From positions 1 through 39,809 of the forward strand of contig JAILIV010000085.1 of assembly GCA_024695105.1 (NCBI GenBank): 39,809 nucleotides of DNA. The letters run 5' to 3'. Below the pieces are notes generated by a model, which was not told the origin of the DNA, searched no databases, and saw only the letters and a list, made by a program, of their open reading frames with translations. This stretch comes from Bacilli bacterium (GTDB lineage: Bacteria > Bacillota_I > Bacilli_A > RFN20 > CAG-826). Within the stretch, counting starts at the first letter, position 1. Every line of letters starts with the position of its first letter. Shown here piece by piece: positions 32,308 through 39,683 of this stretch. The position numbers and the translations under genes are program-made.

Positions 32308-34692
32308 TTAGCGGTCGGTTTTGGTGGCCTCGATGAAGCCTTTGATGAGGGAGGCGTTCTCGTAGCGGCGGAAGCTCGAACCCTCGGGGACGATGAGGGT
32401 CGGGGCCTGGTGGATGTCGAATTTCTCCACGAGGTCACGGTTGCTGGCCGCGTCGATGGCGGTGTAGGCGATGCCCGCTTTGTCTAGGAGCATCTTGGCC
32501 ATCTTGCAGTTGGGGCAAGTGGGGGAAGTGAACAGCATCAAGCCAGTCACTTCCGGGGCCTCGACGGCGGGGGCTTCCGGACGGAGCTCGGGGGTGGCGT
32601 TCACGCCATGGGGCTCCTGGTTTTCGTCGATGACGTATTCCTTACGCATGTTGAATTCCTGGACCTTACCGGCGTTCCAGTTTTTCACGGGGCGGTAGTA
32701 GCCAGTGATGCGGGAGTAGACTTCGGTCTCTTTGCCACAGGTGGGGCAACGGTATTGTTCGCCGGTGATGTAACCATGGTCCGCGCAGATGGAGTAGGTC
32801 GGGGACATCGTGTAGTAGGGAAGCTTGTAGTTGTAGGCGATCTTGCGCACCAACTTCATGCAGGATTCCCAGTTGGGGAGACGCTGGCCGAGGAAGGTGT
32901 GGAAGACGGTGCCAGAGGTGTAGAGGGTCTGGAAGCGGTCTTCGATGTCTAACGCGGCGAAGATGTCTTCGGTATAGCCAACGGGGAGGTGGCTGGAGTT
33001 GGTGTAGTATGGGGTCTCTCCGGTCTTGGAGGCGCAGATGATGTCGGGGAAGCGCTGCTTGTCGTGCTTGGCCAAACGGTAGGAGGTGGACTCGGCCGGG
33101 GTGGCTTCGAGGTTGTAGAGGTCGCCATATTGCTCTTGGTAGTCGGAGAGGCGCTCCCTCATGTGGTTGAGCACTTCCTCGGTGAAGTCCTGAGCCTCTT
33201 TGTGGGTGAGGTCCTTGCCGATCCAACGGGCATTGAGGCAGGTTTCGTTCATGCCGACCAAGCCGATGGTGGAGAAGTGGTTGTTGAAGGTGCCAAGGTA
33301 ATGCTTGGTGTAGGGGTATAAACCAGCGTCCAAGAGCTTGGTGACGGTCTGACGCTTCACCTTAAGAGAGCGGGCGGAGATGTCCATCAAGCGATCCAAA
33401 CGGGCGTAGAAGTCCTCTTTGTCGGTCGCAAGGTAGGCGATGCGCGGCATGTTAATGGTGACGACGCCGATGGAGCCGGTGGATTCGCCCGACCCGAAGA
33501 AGCCGCCGGATTTCTTACGGAGCTCACGAAGGTCGAGGCGGAGGCGGCAGCACATGGAACGCACGTCGCTGGGCTTCATGTCGGAGTTGATGTAGTTGGA
33601 GAAGTAGGGGGTGCCGTATTTGGCGGTCATCGTGAAGAGAAGCTTGTTGTTCTCGGTAGGGGACCAGTCAAAGTCGCGGGTGATGGAATAGGTCGGGATC
33701 GGGTATTGGAAGCCACGGCCATTCGCGTCGCCTTCGATCATCGTTTCGATGAAGGCGCGGTTGACCATCGCCATCTCTTCGGCGCAGTCGGCGTAGGTGA
33801 AGTCCATTTCCTCACCGCCGACGAGGGCGGGAAGGTTGGCCATGTCATCGGGGACGGTCCAGTCCAACGTGATGTTGGTGAAGGGGGATTGGGTGCCCCA
33901 ACGGGACGGGGTGTTGACGCCATAGATGAAGGACTGGATGCACTGTTTCACCTCTTTGTAGGTGAGGCCGTCCTTCTTGACGAAGGGGGCGAGGTAGGTG
34001 TCGAAGGAGGAGAACGCCTGAGCGCCGGCCCACTCGTTCTGCATGATGCCCAAGAAGTTGACCATTTGGTTGCAAAGGGTCATCAAGTGACGGGCGGGGG
34101 AAGAGGTGATCTTGCCCACGACGCCGCCTAGGCCTTCTTTAATGAGCTGTTTGAGGGACCAACCAGCGCAGTAGCCGGTAAGCATGGAAAGGTCATGGAT
34201 GTGGATATCGGCGTTGCGGTGGGCGTCGGCGATTTCCTTGTCGTAGACTTCCGAGAGCCAGTAGTTGGCGGTGACGGCGCCCGAGTTGGAAAGGATCAAG
34301 CCACCGACGGAATAGGTGACGGTGGAGTTTTCCTTCACGCGCCAGTCGGCGACGCGGAGATAGGAATCGACGACGTTTTTGAAGTCGAGATTCGTGTTTT
34401 TCACCGTGCGCATCGCCGCGTGCTTTGCGCGGTAATCCATATAGGATTTGGCGACCTCGACGTAACCGGTCTGGATCAAGACGATTTCGACGGCGTCCTG
34501 GATGTCTTCCACCCCGACGGTCTCATTCTTGATTTTCTTGTTGAGGGCGCTGGTGACGCGCAGGGCGAGTAACTCAATGACGTCGGCGGTGACTTCCTGA
34601 TGCTCGGCCTTAAAGGCGCGCTCGATGGCAGATTCGATCTTCTTGAGGTCGAAGGCGACCATGGTGCCATCGCGTTTTGAGACTTGTAACAT
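32308..34692 (-). CDS. nrdD: Anaerobic ribonucleoside-triphosphate reductase with C-terminal glutaredoxin-like domain
   Basis: A 794-aa class III reductase making dNTPs. An N-terminal ATP-cone (LQVSKRDGTMVAFDLKKIESAIERAF) controls activity. The body has TNYSPA-like regions typical of NrdD and a zinc site (YRCPTCGKE). The glycyl radical motif RITGYYRPVKNWNAGK has the radical Gly at about 664. Unusually the protein continues past a Pro/Glu/Ala linker into an ~80-residue glutaredoxin/thioredoxin-like fold, GLMLFTSPTCPNCKMAKMLL, with Cys726 and Cys729 and the cis-Pro motif QAPTLIV. The start is ATG 34692 behind TTGGAGG; the track's longer start lacks a ribosome site. The trxB-like gene follows in the same orientation. 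Thiol-driven rather than formate-driven turnover is likely. Confidence 0.93.
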   Translation of the reverse strand: MLQVSKRDGTMVAFDLKKIESAIERAFKAEHQEVTADVIELLALRVTSALNKKIKNETVGVEDIQDAVEIVLIQTGYVEVAKSYMDYRAKHAAMRTVKNTNLDFKNVVDSYLRVADWRVKENSTVTYSVGGLILSNSGAVTANYWLSEVYDKEIADAHRNADIHIHDLSMLTGYCAGWSLKQLIKEGLGGVVGKITSSPARHLMTLCNQMVNFLGIMQNEWAGAQAFSSFDTYLAPFVKKDGLTYKEVKQCIQSFIYGVNTPSRWGTQSPFTNITLDWTVPDDMANLPALVGGEEMDFTYADCAEEMAMVNRAFIETMIEGDANGRGFQYPIPTYSITRDFDWSPTENNKLLFTMTAKYGTPYFSNYINSDMKPSDVRSMCCRLRLDLRELRKKSGGFFGSGESTGSIGVVTINMPRIAYLATDKEDFYARLDRLMDISARSLKVKRQTVTKLLDAGLYPYTKHYLGTFNNHFSTIGLVGMNETCLNARWIGKDLTHKEAQDFTEEVLNHMRERLSDYQEQYGDLYNLEATPAESTSYRLAKHDKQRFPDIICASKTGETPYYTNSSHLPVGYTEDIFAALDIEDRFQTLYTSGTVFHTFLGQRLPNWESCMKLVRKIAYNYKLPYYTMSPTYSICADHGYITGEQYRCPTCGKETEVYSRITGYYRPVKNWNAGKVQEFNMRKEYVIDENQEPHGVNATPELRPEAPAVEAPEVTGLMLFTSPTCPNCKMAKMLLDKAGIAYTAIDAASNRDLVEKFDIHQAPTLIVPEGSSFRRYENASLIKGFIEATKTDR

Positions 34693-34800
34693 AAGTTCTT
34701 CCTCCAATAGCGGCTCCTGCAACGGGGTTTTAAAAACCACCGTTAACGCACTCGTGGCGTTCTATGGCGGGGAGCGAACAGACCCTCCCTTGGGTCCGGC
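34693..34800 (-). promoter_or_regulatory. Structured 5' leader of nrdD, possible regulatory RNA
   Basis: From the predicted start near 34801 to the ATG is about 108 nt, long for this genome. On the minus strand it can form GGACCC/GGGTC, AACGC/GCGTT and GGTTTT/AAAACC hairpins before the GGAGG. No known riboswitch class and no clear NrdR box was recognised. Confidence 0.4.
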
Positions 34801-34807
34801 GTCGATA

Positions 34808-34835
34808 ATAATAAGCGCGGTCAAGCAAAAATCAA
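34808..34835 (-). promoter_or_regulatory. Promoter of nrdD
   Basis: On the minus strand TTGATT (34835-34830) and TATTAT (34813-34808) are separated by 16 nt. The remaining intergenic DNA up to 34960 shows nothing further that I can identify. Confidence 0.6.
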
Positions 34836-34963
34836 CGGGAATACTCATGCGCGCGTTTTCTTAAAGAAAATAGGCGCTTGTAAAAACGGAATTGTTTGAA
34901 GACCCTAGAAAACATCGAAAAAATCGGGTTTCGACTAGTAGTTATTTAGTGCGTTGAGACAAG

Positions 34964-34992
34964 AAAAAAGGCCGATTGCTCAGCCTTCTTTT
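34964..34992 (-). terminator. Terminator after the CvpA-like gene
   Basis: AAGGC/GCCTT stem; the minus-strand copy runs into TTTTTT. The plus strand also has CTTTTTCTT after it, so it may act both ways. Confidence 0.75.
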
Positions 34993-35030
34993 TCTTACAG
35001 TGTATAGGAAAGGGTGATTTTCTCCCGACG

Positions 35031-35846
35031 TTACTTGATAACGAAGGAGATAATCGCGTTGTATCCTAGGTCGAGTTGGCACAGCCACTTGCCCAAGGTC
35101 CACGCATTGGGATCGTCATACTGCATGACGGCTTTTAGATGCACGGATACGTCGTTATCCATCATCATCAGGACGTTAAGCACCAAGCAACCGGCCCAAA
35201 CGATGCCCGCCGCGATGGCAAGTCCCGCCACGGCGCCCACGACTCGGGAAATGATGGAGGGTTTGGGGTGGGCAAGTTTGGCGATTCCGCGGATGATCGC
35301 GACGAGGATGGCGCCCACGATCCAGGTCCCGATGAAGAGAATCACAAAGGAGATGACGTAGCAGGTTCCGTTGGTGAGGATGTCCGCCAAAGGCTGCGCA
35401 AGCACAAATGGCGAACCACCGTAAGCGGCGATGGCGTCATGGAGCAAGCCGTCCACCGTGGCATAAAGTGCCGCGGGAAGGGAGACGTTTTGGTACGCGA
35501 GATGCAAGACATCGAAGTTCGGGTCGGCGTAGTAGACTTTGCCAGCGGCGGTCATGGCGTTTAGTTCCGCTTCTGTGATGGATGTGTTGCCGGTGACATG
35601 GTAGACGCCCGCCACGTCGAAGTCGATCTTGCCCGCCAAGAAGGTGAAAAACGTCTGGTTCAGGCTTGTGCCTACTGGCCCTGAGAGGAATGCATTCGCA
35701 AGCAGTTTCGAGAAGAATACGGCCACGAGGATCGCCGCGGCCAAAATGGCGATGCCAGAGAGCATGTTGAAGCCACCCCGGATGAATCCAATCAGGATCC
35801 CTAGGGCCAGTATCACGATGATCGCTAGCGTGATGTAGTCAAACAT
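35031..35846 (-). CDS. CvpA-like integral membrane protein
   Basis: A 271-aa membrane protein. The first ~70 residues (FDYITLAIIVILALGILIGFIRGGFNMLSGIAILAAAILVAVFFSKLLA) match the CvpA domain, with its DxxxxxxxxxxxxxGxxRGxxxxxxxL pattern. Two or three further helices follow (CYVISFVILFIGTWIVGAILVAII, VVGAVAGLAIAAGIVWAGCLVLNVLMM), with a ~90-residue hydrophilic loop between. CvpA proteins are linked to envelope processes; no specific role can be given here. The track start at 35951 lacks a ribosome site. ATG 35846 follows GGAGGTAACCAAT and starts at the CvpA domain. Confidence 0.78.
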   Translation of the reverse strand: MFDYITLAIIVILALGILIGFIRGGFNMLSGIAILAAAILVAVFFSKLLANAFLSGPVGTSLNQTFFTFLAGKIDFDVAGVYHVTGNTSITEAELNAMTAAGKVYYADPNFDVLHLAYQNVSLPAALYATVDGLLHDAIAAYGGSPFVLAQPLADILTNGTCYVISFVILFIGTWIVGAILVAIIRGIAKLAHPKPSIISRVVGAVAGLAIAAGIVWAGCLVLNVLMMMDNDVSVHLKAVMQYDDPNAWTLGKWLCQLDLGYNAIISFVIK

Positions 35847-36006
35847 ATTGGTTACCTCCGCCATAAGCATACGCCCTGAAAGGTGTTGTTGAAATGGCGT
35901 CCAGAAGCAAAGACTTACGCGAGGAAACGGCGGAATTGCGCATTTTGACAAAGAATTGCAGGTTTTATTGGTCGTTAATGCCCATTCTGCTTTGTTTGGC
36001 TTCTTA

Positions 36007-36034
36007 TTGAATTAGATTACGCGCACGCTACAAT
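36007..36034 (+). promoter_or_regulatory. Promoter of mscL
   Basis: TTGAAT and TACAAT separated by 16 nt, with the predicted start about 25 nt before the ATG, leaving room for AGGAGGT. Confidence 0.65.
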
Positions 36035-36065
36035 TACCTTGATTCTTCAGGAGGTAATTATTCAA

Positions 36066-36782
36066 ATGGCAAAACTTACGAAAGAAGAAAAAGCCGCCCG
36101 CAGAGCGGAACGCAAGAAAGCGGGCAAGGGACTCTGGGTTGAATTCCGGGAGTTCATCAACCGCGGCAACGCGTTCATGCTGGCCGTCGGCGTCGTCATC
36201 GGCGGCGCGTTCTCCGCGATCGTCAACGCGTTCGTCAACATCTTGACCTCGCTCGCCACCTGGCCGGTTCCTGGTGGTCTCGCTGGCCTGGTCACCCCGC
36301 TTCCCGCCGCGACCGACGTGCAGCGTGGTTTGGGCGCTGGCGCGCACCTCGACATTGGTCTTGGCCAGACCTTCAGCGCGTCCGACTTGATGACCATGAC
36401 CGAAAAGCTGGCCACCAAGCTCTATGGCGCGGGCTATTCCGACGTCGAGTTCGTCGACGCCAAGAACACGCTCACCAGCAACTACACCCTTTACGGCACG
36501 ACTTATTACTACAAGCAAACCGCCATCATCAACTGGGGCGTCTTGCTCAACGCGATCATCGCCTTCATCATCATCGCCATCGTGCTCTTCATCATCGTCA
36601 AGGTGGTGAACGCCGCCGCCGCGAAGAAGGCCGCCGCCGAAGCCAAGGCCCGCGAAGCCTATTATCAAAAGCACCCCGAAGAGCGTCCCGTCGAACCTGA
36701 GCCCGAAGCTCCGAAGCCGACCCAGGAAGAGCTCCTCACCGCGATCCTTGCCGAACTAAAAAAACAAAACGCGGCAAAGTAA
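36066..36782 (+). CDS. mscL: Large-conductance mechanosensitive channel MscL with enlarged loop
   Basis: A 238-aa channel protein that releases osmolytes under hypo-osmotic shock. An N-terminal amphipathic region leads to FREFINRGNAFMLAVGVVIGGAFSAIVNAFV (TM1, about 35-62), the MscL hallmark with the channel gate. TM2 (IINWGVLLNAIIAFIIIAIVLFIIVKVVNA, about 154-183) and a charged helical C-terminus ending QEELLTAILAELKKQ complete it; the latter matches the family's LLxEIRDLL cytoplasmic bundle. Usual length is 120-150 aa. The excess is a loop of about 88 residues between TM1 and TM2 (normally about 30) and a longer, Lys/Ala/Pro-rich ends. ATG 36066 follows AGGAGGT. Confidence 0.92.
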   Translation: MAKLTKEEKAARRAERKKAGKGLWVEFREFINRGNAFMLAVGVVIGGAFSAIVNAFVNILTSLATWPVPGGLAGLVTPLPAATDVQRGLGAGAHLDIGLGQTFSASDLMTMTEKLATKLYGAGYSDVEFVDAKNTLTSNYTLYGTTYYYKQTAIINWGVLLNAIIAFIIIAIVLFIIVKVVNAAAAKKAAAEAKAREAYYQKHPEERPVEPEPEAPKPTQEELLTAILAELKKQNAAK

Positions 36783-36796
36783 GGCAATCCCTCTAG

Positions 36797-36823
36797 GCGG
36801 ATCATTCCAATGGTCCGCTTTTT
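36797..36823 (+). terminator. Terminator after mscL
   Basis: A 10-bp stem GCGGATCATT/AATGGTCCGC (one G-T pair) is followed by TTTTTC. Confidence 0.85.
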
Positions 36824-36849
36824 CATATCCTCATGTAGAATCTTCCCGT

Positions 36850-37929
36850 ATGTATCAAACGATTGAGAATTTCCGCGACCTCGGCGTCTACGATTGCGCC
36901 TATGGGAAGATGACCCCTGGCGTTGTCTATCGTAGCGGCACCCTTTCTTACGCCAGTGAAGAAGAGTTGGCCAAAGTAAAGCAACTCGGCATAAAGACGA
37001 TCATTGATTTGCGTGGGGAGCCTATCCGCTCTAGATGCCCGCATCCTTTGTCGAAAGACGATTCCATCAAAATCATCGATGTGGAAGTGCCCCACGGCGA
37101 GGACTTTGCCCACAAAGAGGAAGACGTTCCGAATTGGTATTTAAAGTTCGTGAGCAGTCCGTATGTTTCCCGCATGTTTTTCCATTCCCTCCTGAATGCG
37201 CGGAAACCTGTGCTGATCCATTGCGAGGCAGGTAAGGACCGGACGGGTGTGTTTTCCGCCTTGCTATTGCTTGCCAATGGCGTTTCCAAAGAGGACGTGT
37301 GCAAAGATTACACGCTTTCTTACGATGGCCGTCTGGCGAAAACGGAGCGACGCACGCTAGAGCGCGTTCCGACATTAGAGGACTTCGTGTTTCATCCGAA
37401 TCCTTCCACGTTTGCCGGTTTCATTGATTTGTTCTTTGAGACGTTTGGTTCCATGGAAGGGTATTTCGAGGCCATGGAATTCGATGAAGACGAGGCCAAT
37501 GGGATTTGCAATCTCTTTGGCGTCCAGGAGATTTCCGCAGGCGCCGTGGTGTTTCAGGGGACGAAAGTGCTGATTGAACACATGGCGCAAGGACACTATT
37601 CAATGCCGAAAGGGCACGTGGAGGAAACGGACGAAGACCTTCGCGCCACGGCGCGTAGGGAGATTTTGGAAGAAACGGGTTTATCGGTGCATTTTGACCC
37701 AAAGTTTGAGACACGTACCTTCTTTTCCCCTCGTCCTGGCCACATCAAAGAGGTCGTTTGGTTCCTCGCTTTTGTGGAAAGTGGCACGTTAAAACCCCAA
37801 AAAGAAGAAGTCTCGGATTGCTACTTCCTGAGCCTTGAAAACGCGATGATGACCTTAAGCCATAACAGCGATCGGCGCGTTTTGCAGACGGCGGCCGTTG
37901 GCCTTTGGGCGTCCAGCGCGAGGAAATAA
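36850..37929 (+). CDS. Tyrosine-phosphatase-like domain fused to a Nudix hydrolase
   Basis: A 359-aa two-domain protein. Residues 1 to about 215 are a Cys-phosphatase of the same group as the gene at 17726, with HCEAGKDRTG at about 123-132 and IKTIIDLRGEP near residue 55. From about 230 a Nudix domain follows: GAVVFQGTKVLI, then GHVEETDEDLRATARREILEETGL. This is the Nudix box with one extra residue between its first Gly and the REILEETGL core. Nudix domains cleave nucleoside diphosphate derivatives. The pairing with a phosphatase suggests sequential hydrolysis of one metabolite, but this is inference. A TAGAAT box ends 8 nt before the ATG and no ribosome site is present (leaderless). Confidence 0.85.
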   Translation: MYQTIENFRDLGVYDCAYGKMTPGVVYRSGTLSYASEEELAKVKQLGIKTIIDLRGEPIRSRCPHPLSKDDSIKIIDVEVPHGEDFAHKEEDVPNWYLKFVSSPYVSRMFFHSLLNARKPVLIHCEAGKDRTGVFSALLLLANGVSKEDVCKDYTLSYDGRLAKTERRTLERVPTLEDFVFHPNPSTFAGFIDLFFETFGSMEGYFEAMEFDEDEANGICNLFGVQEISAGAVVFQGTKVLIEHMAQGHYSMPKGHVEETDEDLRATARREILEETGLSVHFDPKFETRTFFSPRPGHIKEVVWFLAFVESGTLKPQKEEVSDCYFLSLENAMMTLSHNSDRRVLQTAAVGLWASSARK

Positions 37930-37957
37930 AAAACCAGCGGCACGTTGTCCGCTGGTT
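37927..37957 (-). terminator. Terminator of the RimK-like gene
   Basis: AACCAGCGG/CCGCTGGTT 9-bp stem; on the minus strand it runs into TTTTTTATTT. It touches the stop codon of the convergent phosphatase-Nudix gene. Confidence 0.8.
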
Positions 37958-37964
37958 CGTCGAG

Positions 37965-38873
37965 TTATTTGACGCGGTAGATTTCGTTGAAGATGTGGGC
38001 GGCGTATTTTTCCGCGACGTTGATGCCCGTGACCTCTTCCGCCCCTTTGAAGAAGGCATTGGAGTTCACTTCACATAGGATGGGCTCTTCGCGGATTCCC
38101 GATTCGAGGAAGTCGATGCCACAGTAATCGAGTTTCATCGCCCGGGCGATACGCTCGGCGGTATCGATTTGGAAAGGGCTCATGGTGTGCTCCACACCAA
38201 TCCCTCCCACGGAGAGGTTGCTACGGAAGTCCCCAGTGATGGACCTTCTCTTATAACCGGCGACGAATTTGCCACCGACGATGATCAAGCGGTAGTCGAA
38301 GCCCTTGGACGCTTCGATGAATTCTTGGTACAAACGCGGACGGTAGGTAATCTGCGACTCGATTTCGCGTAGCTCATCCATGTTGTTTGCCAGGAAGACG
38401 CCTTGACCTTGGGAACCGTAATTGGTTTTCACGACGATCGGGAAGGGGATGACGTTCACGAGGTTGTTAAGGAAGTCCTCGTTATCCAAAAGGGAATAGT
38501 GGAGAGGGCCCGTGACGGTCTTGGGCATGTGAATGCCAAAGTGCATGAGGTTCATGTAGGTCAGCATCTTGTCGTCGCAGGCTTCGATGGCGCGCGCCGA
38601 GTTGAAAAGGCGCATCCCGGATTCTTCAAGGAGATGGGAAATGTAGCGATCTTTGTCGAGGAACAAAACAAAGTCGTAGGGGAGGTCGACGGAGTAAAGT
38701 TCCCCATCGCTTCCGATGAAAGCGTAAATCTCGGCGGTGTTTTTCACGTCGAGTTCGATGTCGAGGTTTTTGAATTCAAAGGCCATGCGGTCGATGAAAT
38801 GCTGGATCGAAGGCAAAACGTCATAAGCGTTGACCACGACCAGACCGCGATGGTGCATACCAGACCTAAGCAT
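37965..38873 (-). CDS. RimK-like ATP-grasp ligase
   Basis: A 302-aa ATP-grasp enzyme related to RimK/LysX-type glutamate ligases, which join an amino acid to a carboxylate. FPIVVKTNYGSQGQGVFLANN is the ATP-binding loop, LYQEFIEASKGFDYRLIIVGGKFVAGYKR the central region and CGIDFLESGIREEPILCEVNSNAFF the metal-binding end with Glu and Asn. Length matches RimK. The substrate could be ribosomal S6, a poly-glutamate chain or another acceptor; nothing adjacent decides. The ATG at 38873 lies 6 nt after an extended -10, TGATATAAT, with no Shine-Dalgarno, so the transcript is probably leaderless. Confidence 0.85.
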   Translation of the reverse strand: MLRSGMHHRGLVVVNAYDVLPSIQHFIDRMAFEFKNLDIELDVKNTAEIYAFIGSDGELYSVDLPYDFVLFLDKDRYISHLLEESGMRLFNSARAIEACDDKMLTYMNLMHFGIHMPKTVTGPLHYSLLDNEDFLNNLVNVIPFPIVVKTNYGSQGQGVFLANNMDELREIESQITYRPRLYQEFIEASKGFDYRLIIVGGKFVAGYKRRSITGDFRSNLSVGGIGVEHTMSPFQIDTAERIARAMKLDYCGIDFLESGIREEPILCEVNSNAFFKGAEEVTGINVAEKYAAHIFNEIYRVK

Positions 38874-38977
38874 GGAATGATTATATCATTGCTCCGACAA
38901 AGTCGCGCCTTTTCTTCAAGGGCATGTTCCAAATGTCGTAACGAAGGGTAAAATAAGGCAAACCAGAGGAGAGAAAA

Positions 38978-39190
38978 ATGGCTGATGCAAAAAAGGTTTA
39001 CCACGTATCCAAACGCGCCGAAGACGGCAAATGGGTCATCAAGTTCGCCGGCGGCGAGAAGGTGATCAAGACCTTCCCGACCAAAGAGGCCGCCCTCGCT
39101 TATGCGGACCAGCTTGCCGCCAACCAGGGCGGAACCGTCCTTTTCCACGCTTCCAAAGGCGCCAAGGCCGGCAAAATCCAAAAGCGGTAA
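38978..39190 (+). CDS. DUF2188 domain protein, 70 aa
   Basis: A small basic protein matching DUF2188: KVYHVSKRAEDGKWVIKFAGGEKVIKTFPTKEAALAYADQLA, then GGTVLFHASKGAKAGKIQKR. The family is widespread, function unknown, predicted as a compact beta-alpha fold. GAGGAGAG lies ahead of ATG 38978 and a TAAAAT box at 38949-38954. It is monocistronic with a strong terminator behind it. Confidence 0.88.
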   Translation: MADAKKVYHVSKRAEDGKWVIKFAGGEKVIKTFPTKEAALAYADQLAANQGGTVLFHASKGAKAGKIQKR

Positions 39191-39204
39191 TTCCCGAAAA
39201 AGGG

Positions 39205-39232
39205 AAAAGGGCGCGCACGTGCCCTTTTCTTT
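39205..39232 (+). terminator. Terminator after the DUF2188 gene
   Basis: AAAAGGGC/GCCCTTTT 8-bp stem followed by TTTTCTTTTG. Confidence 0.88.
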
Positions 39233-39279
39233 TGCCTCATTTTACCCATTGGGAAGTGAAATGGTTTATCATGTGTGAC

Positions 39280-39645
39280 ATGCAGAAACCAACGAAGTCC
39301 CAAGAAGATTTCCTAGAGGCGCTTTTGATGCTGGAAGGCCAGGAACAGCCTTTGGAGACCACTCGCGTCGCCAAGCTTTTGGGTATTTCCAAACCTGCGG
39401 TACATCAAATGGGCCACGAACTCATCGACCGCGGATGGATTACGCGCAAGGACTACGGGGCGATGAAGTTGACCGATGAAGGCCGGGAAATCGCGGAGAT
39501 GGTTTTGCATCGCCACCACGTCATTAAGGAATTCTTGCTGCAGCTTGGCGTCAGCGAGGAAAACGCGGAGAAAGATTGTTGTCTGATGGAACACATCCTT
39601 TCGGATGAAACGTTCCAGGCGATGGAAAAGAAAATCGGGAAATGA
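39280..39645 (+). CDS. DtxR/MntR-family metal-dependent regulator
   Basis: About 121 aa. The N-terminal winged helix-turn-helix TTRVAKLLGISKPAVHQMGHELIDRGWI is followed by YGAMKLTDEGREIAEMVLHRHHVIKEFLLQLGVSEENAEKDCCLMEHILSDETFQAMEKKI. Its HRHHVIKEFL and CCLMEHILS segments carry the His, Glu and Cys positions of the DtxR metal site. There is no SH3-like third domain, as in MntR. It probably senses Mn or Fe and represses transport genes elsewhere. ATG 39280 is 7 nt after a TATCAT -10 box (leaderless); ATG 39271 is the in-frame alternative but overlaps that box. Confidence 0.87.
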   Translation: MQKPTKSQEDFLEALLMLEGQEQPLETTRVAKLLGISKPAVHQMGHELIDRGWITRKDYGAMKLTDEGREIAEMVLHRHHVIKEFLLQLGVSEENAEKDCCLMEHILSDETFQAMEKKIGK

Positions 39646-39646
39646 A

Positions 39647-39682
39647 AACGCATCATGGGATTTGAACCAATGATGCGTTTTT
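39647..39682. terminator. Terminator between the DtxR-like gene and the convergent partial gene
   Basis: A 10-bp stem AACGCATCAT/ATGATGCGTT is flanked by TTT on the right and by A-rich sequence on the left. Confidence 0.82.
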
Positions 39683-39683
39683 C

